Below are positions 25,450 through 33,048 of a stretch of 62,736 nt of DNA, in pieces. This stretch comes from Fibrobacter sp. (GTDB lineage: Bacteria > Fibrobacterota > Fibrobacteria > Fibrobacterales > Fibrobacteraceae), in contig JAGCGO010000119.1 of NCBI GenBank assembly GCA_017649565.1, positions 1-62,736 of the forward strand, read 5' to 3'. Each line of letters begins with the position of its first letter. The stretch's first letter is position 1. The position numbers and the translations under genes were made by a program. The notes under the pieces were generated by a model. That model did not search any database, was not told the DNA's origin, and saw nothing but the letters and a program-made list of their open reading frames with translations.

Positions 25450-26019
25450 GTGTTTAGAAACGGATTTATAGCCACACTGATTGTGCTGGCGCTTTCTATG
25501 GAAGCGCTAGCCCAGCATGTTACCTCTTTTGCGGGCATCCCGTTCGGGTCGACCCGTGAGACTGTTATTGAAGAGGTCATGAAGCTGGGTTACGAGCCCT
25601 ACGGACGTAGCGGCGAGGGCGAGCGTGTGGTCATTCCCGTTTACATGCTTGCCGAACTGCCTGTACAGGTGGACTTCATCTTCAACAAGAATGACAAGTT
25701 CTACGCCTTCGAGGTCCGTACGGGCCGTGTCGAACGTGCAAGACTTTCCAAGTCTTTCGAGGCGGTAGCCTACATGTCTGACCAGTTTACGGCAAAGTAC
25801 GGCCGCTCTTCCCAGGACCCTACCCTTAAGGATACGGACCTGCGAGAGGGCATACACAACCTGTACCAGCAGTGGTTCTCCGTGAAGGCGCTCGATATCT
25901 ACACCGCCATAGTCCAGAAAGATGGCCGCTATTTCGCCATCGGGACCGTGACGCACAGGGCGCTGGCAAAGGAAGCCGCAGTCACTCGCAAGAAACCGGG
26001 TGCCACGCCGTCGTTCTAG
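25450..26019 (+). CDS. exported protein of unknown function
   Basis: A 189-residue protein starting with GTG (TAGGAG ribosome site 6 bases upstream) and a signal peptide cleaved after ALA (about residue 21). The mature part begins VTSFAGIPFGSTRETVIEEV, a pattern seen in small periplasmic proteins. Alternating strands and a conserved-looking DFIFNKNDKFYAF follow. I do not recognise the family. It is monocistronic, with a terminator 30 bases downstream. Confidence 0.8.
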   Translation: MFRNGFIATLIVLALSMEALAQHVTSFAGIPFGSTRETVIEEVMKLGYEPYGRSGEGERVVIPVYMLAELPVQVDFIFNKNDKFYAFEVRTGRVERARLSKSFEAVAYMSDQFTAKYGRSSQDPTLKDTDLREGIHNLYQQWFSVKALDIYTAIVQKDGRYFAIGTVTHRALAKEAAVTRKKPGATPSF

Positions 26020-26049
26020 CTTTCTAACTATCCGATTATCAAGGACTTA

Positions 26050-26075
26050 GACCCGAGGTCGGGCCTTTTTTTGTG
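26050..26075 (+). terminator. terminator of the 25450 gene
   Basis: GACCCGAGGTCGGGCC (CCCGA/TCGGG) is followed by seven T residues. Confidence 0.75.
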
Positions 26076-26083
26076 CTTGGACC

Positions 26084-26587
26084 TTAGGGCAAGGTCTGGG
26101 CGTATCCGGCGATGTCGACCATCTCGTCGAGAGGGATCTCGTCGTAGTAGGCCTGCATGTTGCGCTCTTCGTCGCCGAAGTTCATCTGGTGCCAGAACGT
26201 GGGCATGTCGTTGCGGGCGCGCTGGCCGATAAAGGTGCCACCCTGGCCTGGCGTGAAGTTGATGCGGTGGCCGTCTTCGCCGTGGCAGGGCCTGCAGTTC
26301 TGGTAGAACAGTTTCGCCCCGCGCTTGATGTCGGCGCCTTTGATCTTCCCGTCCTTGTCCAGTAGTTTGTACACAAGGTACGCCATTCGTTTGTCCACAA
26401 CGGTGAGCGTGTCGCCCTCGGAGCCTGGAGCCGGTGCCTCTGCCTTTGTCGCTTCCGCCTTCTTGTTGGGGATGGGCTCCTTTTGGGGCGGTGGCGAGGC
26501 AACACTTGCCGCGGCGAGACCCAGGAGAGTCCCGTAGACCAGCAGTTGCAGGCCCAGTGCGGTAGAGAAAGGCGTATGGTTGCTCAT
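26084..26587 (-). CDS. single-haem c-type cytochrome domain protein
   Basis: A 167-residue protein with an N-terminal membrane anchor or uncleaved signal (about 8-30). A Pro/Lys/Ala linker (about 31-55) leads to a cytochrome c domain with one haem motif, CRPCH (about residues 103-107). A probable distal Met ligand lies in NDMPTFWHQM, and the C-terminal helix reads LDEMVDIAGYAQTL, all typical of class I cytochromes c. It should sit on the periplasmic side as an electron carrier. No oxidase or cytochrome partner is nearby. It converges on the 25450 gene. Confidence 0.9.
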   Translation of the reverse strand: MSNHTPFSTALGLQLLVYGTLLGLAAASVASPPPQKEPIPNKKAEATKAEAPAPGSEGDTLTVVDKRMAYLVYKLLDKDGKIKGADIKRGAKLFYQNCRPCHGEDGHRINFTPGQGGTFIGQRARNDMPTFWHQMNFGDEERNMQAYYDEIPLDEMVDIAGYAQTLP

Positions 26588-26663
26588 GGAAAAGAATATA
26601 CAATATTGAGTAGGTTGTGGCTGAAAGGGAAAATTGACCGGGTAGATAATCTATATTCGGGAT

Positions 26664-27716
26664 ATGCGTCATAAACTTATCTTCGCGGTGGCCTTTGCCG
26701 CCCTGCAAGCCTTCGGAGCTTCTTCTATGGATAACTGCCTTTTCAACGGTCGTTGGGAAATTTCTGCGGACCGCGCGCGTACGAGCGCCCCTGCTGCTAC
26801 GGTCCAGTTCAATGCAAGCGCCACGACCATTTCGTTTGACCTCGAGGGACACAGCCGCTGGCGCCTGGATGTCGACGGGACTCCCAAGGAATACTTTGTG
26901 ACTGGCGAGGAGCGTTCGGTCAAGGTCGTGAAGGGGCTTGACGGGGAGCGTCACCGTTACCGCCTTATCAAGATCAGCGAGACGAATCCCGGTTATGTTA
27001 TCTTGTACAAGATATCCACCGACAAGGGCGGGAAGTTCTTTGACAAGCCCGCCGCTTCGAATCGGCGCATCGAGTTCATTGGCGATTCGTTCACGGTGGG
27101 GTTCGGCTGCGAGGGCGGTCCGGGCGACAGTCCCGACCTGGAGTTCGAAAAGACCGACGCCTCCAAGAGCTACGCTTTCCTGCTTGCGGACGGGCTCAAG
27201 GCCGATTTCCAGGTGAACGCCGCTAGCGGACGCGGCATTGTCCGCAACTACGCAAACATTGTCCCGGAATGGACACTCATGGACCTGTACCGCTATACGG
27301 TCCCGGGGGCGGCTCCTGCGGAACCGGATGCTGCAGTTTATGACCTTGCCTCCTTCCATCCGCAGGTTGTGGTCATTTTTGCCGGTATCAACGATTTCCA
27401 GGGCGACCCTCCTTATGGGGACAAGGCCAAGTTCAAGAAGGCCTATGCCGACCTGCTCGACAAGCTGCGTTCTGCCCACCCCGGCGTGAAGTTTCTGTTA
27501 GTTTCTACCAAAATCTGGCCGAATGACGATTTGACCCCCACGGTCAAGGCGATTTACGACTCCCAGGTGGCTTCCGGACGCTCCGATTTGGAGTTTTTGA
27601 CCATCCAGACCGAAAATACGGCCCTTTTGGGGCACCCTTCTGTCCATTCTCACCAGGAAATGGCTAATAAAATGCGCCCAATTGTTGCAAGATTAGGAAA
27701 ATGGTTGAGCCGTTGA
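26664..27716 (+). CDS. secreted SGNH esterase, CE2-type (acetyl xylan esterase-like)
   Basis: A 350-residue secreted esterase. The signal peptide ends near FGAS (about 20). A jelly-roll domain (about 25-130; WRLDVDGTPKEYFV) is followed by an SGNH hydrolase domain with block I EFIGDSFTVGFG (catalytic Ser about 138), block III FAGINDF, and block V HPSVHSHQEMA with the catalytic His. The jelly-roll-plus-SGNH order is that of carbohydrate esterase family 2, which removes acetyl groups from plant polysaccharides. It is probably used in hemicellulose deacetylation. It is monocistronic. Confidence 0.88.
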   Translation: MRHKLIFAVAFAALQAFGASSMDNCLFNGRWEISADRARTSAPAATVQFNASATTISFDLEGHSRWRLDVDGTPKEYFVTGEERSVKVVKGLDGERHRYRLIKISETNPGYVILYKISTDKGGKFFDKPAASNRRIEFIGDSFTVGFGCEGGPGDSPDLEFEKTDASKSYAFLLADGLKADFQVNAASGRGIVRNYANIVPEWTLMDLYRYTVPGAAPAEPDAAVYDLASFHPQVVVIFAGINDFQGDPPYGDKAKFKKAYADLLDKLRSAHPGVKFLLVSTKIWPNDDLTPTVKAIYDSQVASGRSDLEFLTIQTENTALLGHPSVHSHQEMANKMRPIVARLGKWLSR

Positions 27717-27765
27717 CCTGAGATTTATATATCTTTACGTTAGGTATAATTTTGGGGATACCCGC

Positions 27766-29094
27766 ATGTCAAAGATAATGGAAAAGATATACGCCCTCTT
27801 TAGGATGAACATCCTCATCTTTGTGCTGTTGCTTGTGACCGTGATAGCCCTGTTCGCTTATCGTAACGGTCTCGACGACATCGTATTCCTCAATCTCGCC
27901 GATTACCCCTACATTATTGCCCAGACGGACTCCGTCGACGGTGGCTCGTCGGCTATTGCCATGGAGCGTACCGACTCGTCCATTATCGTGGACTACGAGC
28001 TTCGCGAAGGCTATGCCTACCCGTACGCCGGCGTCAAGATTTTCCTGGGCGACGGCAAGACCCGCGGCAAGGACCTTTCCCGCTACGACAGTATCTTCGT
28101 GTGGGTCAAGCCCCGTGGCGAGGGAACCGTCCGCCTGTACATGCGCGGCTACGACAGCGCGTTCTACCGTGCCGAGGACGAGACTTCCCTGAAGTTCAAC
28201 GAAATCGAGTTCTTCCCGCTCGAGGAGACCTATCCGGCAGTGTTCGTCCCGCAGGAATTCCGCGTGGCCAGCTGGTGGGTCGCACAGAACGAGATCAACG
28301 TGCACAAGGCCCGAGTGGACCTGAGCAACGTTCCGCTTATTGAAATCCAGACCGGCACCAATGCCCCGCTGGGTTACGGTACCCTCGAAATCAAGGGCCT
28401 CTGCTTCAAGGGCAAGAAGATTGCCAAGCTCGACCTCGTGTCTATCCTGGTCGCCCTCTGGTTTGTCTCCTTCCTTATCATCCTGATTATCCGCTTCTTC
28501 GACTACAGCCGCGAACGAGCCAAGGAAAAGAAGAAGCGCGAGGAACTTGAGAAGAACCTCCGCGCCCTCGAGATCGAGAAGACCGAATACGAACGTTCCA
28601 GCAAGGAGGACCCGCTGACGGGCTGCCTCAACCGTGCCGGCTTTAGCAGCGTGCTCATGCGCGAGCAGGAGAACCTGAGCAAGAACGGTCGACCGGTATC
28701 GTTCGTGATGCTGGATATCGACCACTTCAAGCACATCAACGACACCTACGGCCACCAGGTCGGCGACGAGGTGCTGGTGAACTTGACCAAACTAATCCAG
28801 GGTAAGATCCGTAATACCGATGCCCTCGTGCGTTGGGGCGGCGAAGAGTTCGTGGTGCTCTGCGGCGACACGCCTATCCAGAACGCCCAGTTCCTTGCCG
28901 AGAAGCTCCGTATCGCCATCGAGAACACCGTGCTTATCAAGCAGCAGCAGGTGACCTGCTCCTTCGGCATTGCCGAGATGATTCCCGACGAGGATCCGAA
29001 ACGCCTCTTCGAGCGTGCGGACAAGGCCCTCTATGCCTCGAAGGAAGGTGGACGCAATCGCGTTACCAGCGCTACATATAAGCGTACTCGCTAA
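27766..29094 (+). CDS. membrane diguanylate cyclase (GGDEF)
   Basis: A 442-residue inner-membrane protein with an N-terminal membrane segment (about 13-30) and a periplasmic domain (about 31-220) that is beta-rich and resembles a carbohydrate-binding or jelly-roll fold (DSIFVWVKPRGEGTVRLYMR). A second membrane segment (about 225-245), a coiled coil, and a GGDEF domain (about 280-440) follow. The active-site motif is GGEEF (about 357-361), and an intact inhibitory-site RxxD (RNTD) lies five residues before it. It should make cyclic di-GMP with product feedback in response to an extracytoplasmic cue. The next ORF overlaps its 3' end. Confidence 0.93.
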   Translation: MSKIMEKIYALFRMNILIFVLLLVTVIALFAYRNGLDDIVFLNLADYPYIIAQTDSVDGGSSAIAMERTDSSIIVDYELREGYAYPYAGVKIFLGDGKTRGKDLSRYDSIFVWVKPRGEGTVRLYMRGYDSAFYRAEDETSLKFNEIEFFPLEETYPAVFVPQEFRVASWWVAQNEINVHKARVDLSNVPLIEIQTGTNAPLGYGTLEIKGLCFKGKKIAKLDLVSILVALWFVSFLIILIIRFFDYSRERAKEKKKREELEKNLRALEIEKTEYERSSKEDPLTGCLNRAGFSSVLMREQENLSKNGRPVSFVMLDIDHFKHINDTYGHQVGDEVLVNLTKLIQGKIRNTDALVRWGGEEFVVLCGDTPIQNAQFLAEKLRIAIENTVLIKQQQVTCSFGIAEMIPDEDPKRLFERADKALYASKEGGRNRVTSATYKRTR

Positions 29095-29479
29095 AATTCT
29101 GGTTTGCGGCACCCTGGTGGTGTCGCTTTCCGCATGTACGGGAAGTCGTTCCGATTCCCCGGACCTCGGTGTCGGGTTCAAGCCCGTCCAGCTGCACTGG
29201 TCGGCTGTCGATGGGGACGACTCCGGCAAGTCTCTCCCCGGAAAGGAAGATTGCGTGATTCGTGTCACGGGCGCCGTGATGACCGCACCCGAAGTGCACG
29301 CTTCCAAGATTGCTGAACTGGAGTACTCAGCAACATGTGTGCCAAACCGGGATAAGGCCGGATGGTTCATTTTTGAAGGAAAATGCCTAAACAGAGCGGC
29401 CGTGGGCACCCCCGAATGCCACTGGACGGCCGAGTGTGGTCCCGGAAAAGTCGTTGTAAATTTCCACAACGAACTCTAG
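29048..29479 (+). CDS. small lipoprotein overlapping the diguanylate cyclase gene
   Basis: The frame runs from an ATG at 29015, but a lipoprotein signal (LAKILVCGTLVVSLSAC) begins later. The GTG at 29048 (preceded by AAGGAAG) gives a 143-residue protein with a 27-30 residue signal and lipobox LSAC. The ATG starts at 29015 and 29033 remain possible. The overlap with the cyclase gene is 47-80 bases. The mature part has four Cys (CVIRVTG, SATCVP, GKCLNR, CHWTAECG) that could form two disulfides. The family is unknown. The overlap suggests translational coupling. Confidence 0.65.
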   Translation: MDAIALPALHISVLAKILVCGTLVVSLSACTGSRSDSPDLGVGFKPVQLHWSAVDGDDSGKSLPGKEDCVIRVTGAVMTAPEVHASKIAELEYSATCVPNRDKAGWFIFEGKCLNRAAVGTPECHWTAECGPGKVVVNFHNEL

Positions 29480-29579
29480 GGGGGGGCTCTCGTTTTTTTT
29501 AGTTTACAAAAGTATCTTTTATTCTTAAGGGTCTTGGGTGGGCTAACTCACTGGCTATAAATGAAATAAAGGACCGATT

Positions 29580-30416
29580 GTGAAACCGATTTTTGAATAC
29601 ACGGATTACCGCGAATGGATACGTGACGCTTTTGAGGATTTCAAGAAGCGCAAGTCCGTCGTATCGTGGCGGTATATGGCGATGAAGCTTGACGCCGATC
29701 CGGGTAACCTCCTGCGCGTTTCCCAGAGCAAGATCCATCTTTCGGTGAACCTGATCAAGCCCATGGCCGAATTTTTTGGCCTAGACGAGAAGGAAACGGC
29801 ATACTGGACCGAACTTGTGCATTTTGGCAGGGCCAAAACCGATTCCGAGGCCCTGAACCATTACGAGAAGATGCAGATGCTCAAGGGTATTCCCCTGAAG
29901 CGCCTCGCAAAGAAAGAGCTCGAATTTTACAGACATTGGTATTATAACGCGATACGTTCCATTATTGGAATATGTAAATTCAAGGATGATTATGAGGGTC
30001 TAGCGGAGAGCTGTACACCGGCGATTACGGTGGAACAGGCAAAGGAGTCTATCCAGTTGCTGCACGACCTGAATATGATTTCTATGGATAGGGACGGCTT
30101 CTGGAAAGTCAACGACACCTTCGTAAGTACGGGAGGCAACTGGCGGTCCGAAGCGGTCCGCGCCTTCCAGAAGGAAACCATCCGACTGGCAGGGGAATCC
30201 CTGGAGCGCCACGCGCCACCGCTGAGAGACATCAGCACGGTGACCATGACCTTCAACATGGATGACATCGCCCTTATTCGTGAAAAGATCAAGGAGTTCC
30301 GTTCGGAGCTTCTGAGGTTGTCGCAGGAAGGTACCGGCGACAACACGGTATTCCAGCTGAACGTTCAGTTGTTCCCGCTGGGATTTGTGAAGAAGTTGCA
30401 GGAGAGAGAAAAATGA
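29580..30416 (+). CDS. TIGR02147 family protein, likely transcriptional regulator
   Basis: A 278-residue TIGR02147 member starting with GTG (AAAGGA upstream). It shares the family start MKPIFEYTDYREWIRDAFED. The XRE-like helix-turn-helix region (VSWRYMAMKLDADPGNLLRV...NLIKPMAEFFGLD) is more divergent than in the other two copies. It shares the central YxxWYxxAIRSI-type motif and the C-terminal VFQLNVQLFPL. Its last four bases (ATGA) overlap the start of the following lipoprotein gene, so the two are translationally coupled. Confidence 0.87.
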   Translation: MKPIFEYTDYREWIRDAFEDFKKRKSVVSWRYMAMKLDADPGNLLRVSQSKIHLSVNLIKPMAEFFGLDEKETAYWTELVHFGRAKTDSEALNHYEKMQMLKGIPLKRLAKKELEFYRHWYYNAIRSIIGICKFKDDYEGLAESCTPAITVEQAKESIQLLHDLNMISMDRDGFWKVNDTFVSTGGNWRSEAVRAFQKETIRLAGESLERHAPPLRDISTVTMTFNMDDIALIREKIKEFRSELLRLSQEGTGDNTVFQLNVQLFPLGFVKKLQEREK

Positions 30417-32050
30417 AAAAGGCATTTATCTTTCTACCCTGGGTCTTTTTGCTCTTGAGTTGTGGAATGTTCGAGACCGCTGGCGGTCCCGGAAGTGAAA
30501 CAACAAACGGCATCGTGGCCTACGTGGACGGTGCGCCGGCGGCTTTCGCGGGCGTGGCTCTCCGCCGTGTAGACCAGAAAGCTTCCCTTGCTGCGCTTGA
30601 AAACTCCGTAATCCAGCCGGACTTCTTTGCCGATTCCAACGGTCGATTCGTTTTGGATTCTGCCAAAGCAGACGAGAAGTTCCGCATGACCGTGGTGAGC
30701 GGCGGCTCCGCGTTCTCCAGGACGTTCTCCGCCAAGGAACTTGCCAAGCTGGATTCTGTCGAGCTGACGGCCACGGGTTCCGTGTCGGGCGCTGTAGACC
30801 TCCCGAAGGGAAGCGAGTATGCATGGGTCGGCGTCTACGGCATGGACATGCTCGTGAAGACCGATGCCGAAGGCAAGTTCGCTTTGCCGACGGTGCCCTC
30901 CGGCGATTCCCTGAAACTGTACTTTGCCGAGGAAAGTTTTGACTCGGTGTATGAAAGCCACAAGGTCGCGGTCGAGCCCTACGGCGTAGAGATGGTGAAC
31001 CTGAAGACGGAAGGTATTGTCGCCATGTCGAATGGCAAGGTCGTCCCCTTCGCTACCGTCGCGGTGCGCCCGGTAGACCAGATGGTGGAGGATTCTTCCA
31101 GCAAGACAAGCTCGATCATCGTTTCCGAAATCCGCGCGGATTCCAACGGCCGCTTCGTGCTGGATAGCTTAAAGAAGGGCGATTACCGCCTTACCGTGGT
31201 GGACAACGGCATCGCCTATTCCAAGGTGCTTTCCAACAAGGAAATTGAAAAACTTGACACTGTGGAGCTGTCCGCGACGGGGTCCCTTGTTGGGCGCGTG
31301 ACTCTCCGCAGCGACATGATGTACGCATACGTGGGCGTCTACGGCATGGATGTGCTCGTGAAGACCGACATGAACGGAAGCTACGTTTTCCCGGCTCTCC
31401 CGGTGGGCGATTCCGTCGAGCTTTACTTTGTTACAAAGAAGATGGAAAAGCTCCCTGTCGAGGTGAAGACCGTGGTCGACGAGAATACCGCCGATTTCCA
31501 CGCCCCGTCCATGACGTTCGAGAATTTCGAGGATTCCTTTGACTACTGGTACACCGCCACGGATTCCCTGGGTTCGTTTATAATTCCGAATCCGAAGGAT
31601 TCTTCGATCAAGAAGGGCGTCGAGTACGATTCTACCCGCAAGTCCAACGTGTTCCACGGACAGTACTGGTTGTGGAATTCCTCTTACGCCTGGGTGCTGG
31701 TGGGCACGAACCTGCGCGACCATGTGTGGAACCTGTCGTTGCTGGATTCCATCGTGTTCTACGCCAAGGGCGACGGCCAGATCCGCGTTGCCGTCGAGAA
31801 CTGGGACAAGGTCTCCGAGGAACTCGGCATGAACCTGAAGGCGGCATCCGAATGGATGGATCTCGATACGGCGAAGTGGCAGCGCTACGTGATTGAGCCT
31901 TCCGACCTCATCATGAACGCGCTCGACAATGCTGACGGCCTGAAACCCTGGACCTACGTCAAGGGCTTCGTGAAGCAGCTCAACATCTTTGCCCAGGGCG
32001 GCTCCAACTTCTATATCGACGACATCAAGCTTTACGGCGTGCTGTTCTAG
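30413..32050 (+). CDS. lipoprotein with two carboxypeptidase-regulatory-like repeats and a C-terminal carbohydrate-binding-like domain
   Basis: A 545-residue lipoprotein (lipobox LLSC, about residue 17). Residues about 32-195 and 200-365 are two copies of one module. Each has VxLRPVDQ-type, 'ADSNGRFVLDS' and 'AYVGVYGMD(M/V)LVKTD' segments, as in CarboxypepD_reg-like beta sandwiches. The C-terminal domain (about 370-545; FENFEDSFDYWYTATD, LSLLDSIVFYAKGDGQIRVA, FYIDDIKLYGVLF) looks like a galactose-binding or CBM11-type jelly roll. It overlaps the TIGR02147 gene by 4 bases. It is probably a surface lipoprotein that binds glycan. A stem-loop terminator follows. Confidence 0.85.
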   Translation: MKKAFIFLPWVFLLLSCGMFETAGGPGSETTNGIVAYVDGAPAAFAGVALRRVDQKASLAALENSVIQPDFFADSNGRFVLDSAKADEKFRMTVVSGGSAFSRTFSAKELAKLDSVELTATGSVSGAVDLPKGSEYAWVGVYGMDMLVKTDAEGKFALPTVPSGDSLKLYFAEESFDSVYESHKVAVEPYGVEMVNLKTEGIVAMSNGKVVPFATVAVRPVDQMVEDSSSKTSSIIVSEIRADSNGRFVLDSLKKGDYRLTVVDNGIAYSKVLSNKEIEKLDTVELSATGSLVGRVTLRSDMMYAYVGVYGMDVLVKTDMNGSYVFPALPVGDSVELYFVTKKMEKLPVEVKTVVDENTADFHAPSMTFENFEDSFDYWYTATDSLGSFIIPNPKDSSIKKGVEYDSTRKSNVFHGQYWLWNSSYAWVLVGTNLRDHVWNLSLLDSIVFYAKGDGQIRVAVENWDKVSEELGMNLKAASEWMDLDTAKWQRYVIEPSDLIMNALDNADGLKPWTYVKGFVKQLNIFAQGGSNFYIDDIKLYGVLF

Positions 32051-32085
32051 GAAATCGCGCCGTTTCCCGCTTATTTTCTTATTAA

Positions 32086-32127
32086 CGGGCGTCTTAGGGT
32101 GAATCTTTCGCTTCTGACGCCCTTTTC
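32086..32127 (+). terminator. terminator after the 30413 gene
   Basis: GGGCGTC (32087-32093) pairs with GACGCCC (32116-32122) around a 22-base loop, followed by TTTT. The loop is long and the T run short, so strength is uncertain. Confidence 0.55.
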
Positions 32128-32160
32128 GTAACACCGATAATTAAGTATCTTTGTATCGTT

Positions 32161-33048
32161 ATGCAGAGCTTAGAAAAAGAAGCGGCTGTTGCCGTCCAGT
32201 ATCTTTCCACGATTTCCAAGGAAGTCGAAGCGAAGTTTGAAGAATTTCTTCCCAGTGAAAAGGACCGTCCCTGTCGTTTGCACGAGGCTATGCGGTATTC
32301 CATGTTCGCTGGCGGTAAGCGTTTGCGTCCGGCACTTGTACGTGCCGCTTTTGACCTGTTCGGGGGTAAGGGCGAATCCGTATGGTACGCCATGAGCGCG
32401 CTCGAGATGCTCCATACGTTCTCGTTGATACACGACGACCTGCCCTGCATCGACAACGATGACTTCCGTCGCGGCAAGCCGACATCGCACAAGCAGTTTG
32501 GCGAGGCGACCGCTGTCATGGCGGGCGATGCCCTGTGCGTCCTTGCTTTTGAGCTGATGGGCAAGACGGGCAATGCGAAGGCCATCGAGGTCCTTGCACA
32601 CCTGCTCGGCACCTTCGGCATGATTGGTGGCGAGATGATCGATATCGAGTGCGAGGGCAAGAAGGTAGACCTCGAGACGGTTGATTACATCCACTACCAC
32701 AAGACGGCGGCCCTTATCGAGGCTTCGCTCGAGGTCGGCGCGCTTTTGGCGGGCGCCTCGGACAAGGATGTGGAAACCATCCGCAAGTATGGCCGTTCTA
32801 TCGGGCTTGCCTTCCAGATTGTGGACGACATCCTGGACATTGTTTCTACGACGGAAGAGCTCGGCAAGGATGCCGGGTCCGATGTGGAAAGGGGCAAGGC
32901 TACTTACCCGGCTCTGATCGGTCTTGAAAAGTCCCGTGAGAGGGCGAAAGAACTCTACGAGGAATCCATCGCCGCCCTGGACGCCCTCGACCGTGACACT
33001 TCCATCTTCCGCGCTATCGCCGCATTCATCATTACCCGCGTAAAATGA
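32161..33048 (+). CDS. ispA: polyprenyl diphosphate synthase (farnesyl/geranylgeranyl type)
   Basis: A 295-residue trans-isoprenyl diphosphate synthase that condenses IPP with allylic diphosphates. The first Asp-rich motif is DDLPCIDND (about 95-103) and the second DDILD (about 222-226), with GGKRLRP (about 51-57) and the KTAALIEAS motif also present. The two-residue insertion in the first motif (DDxxxxD) is typical of bacterial FPP synthases such as IspA. It is the first gene of an operon and is followed by dxs with an ATGA overlap, linking supply of DXP to prenyl chain synthesis. Confidence 0.93.
   Translation: MQSLEKEAAVAVQYLSTISKEVEAKFEEFLPSEKDRPCRLHEAMRYSMFAGGKRLRPALVRAAFDLFGGKGESVWYAMSALEMLHTFSLIHDDLPCIDNDDFRRGKPTSHKQFGEATAVMAGDALCVLAFELMGKTGNAKAIEVLAHLLGTFGMIGGEMIDIECEGKKVDLETVDYIHYHKTAALIEASLEVGALLAGASDKDVETIRKYGRSIGLAFQIVDDILDIVSTTEELGKDAGSDVERGKATYPALIGLEKSRERAKELYEESIAALDALDRDTSIFRAIAAFIITRVK

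Noticed and set aside
26028..27479. 483-residue minus-strand ORF
   Set aside because: Covers the cytochrome gene in a wrong frame and the esterase gene antisense; no motif.
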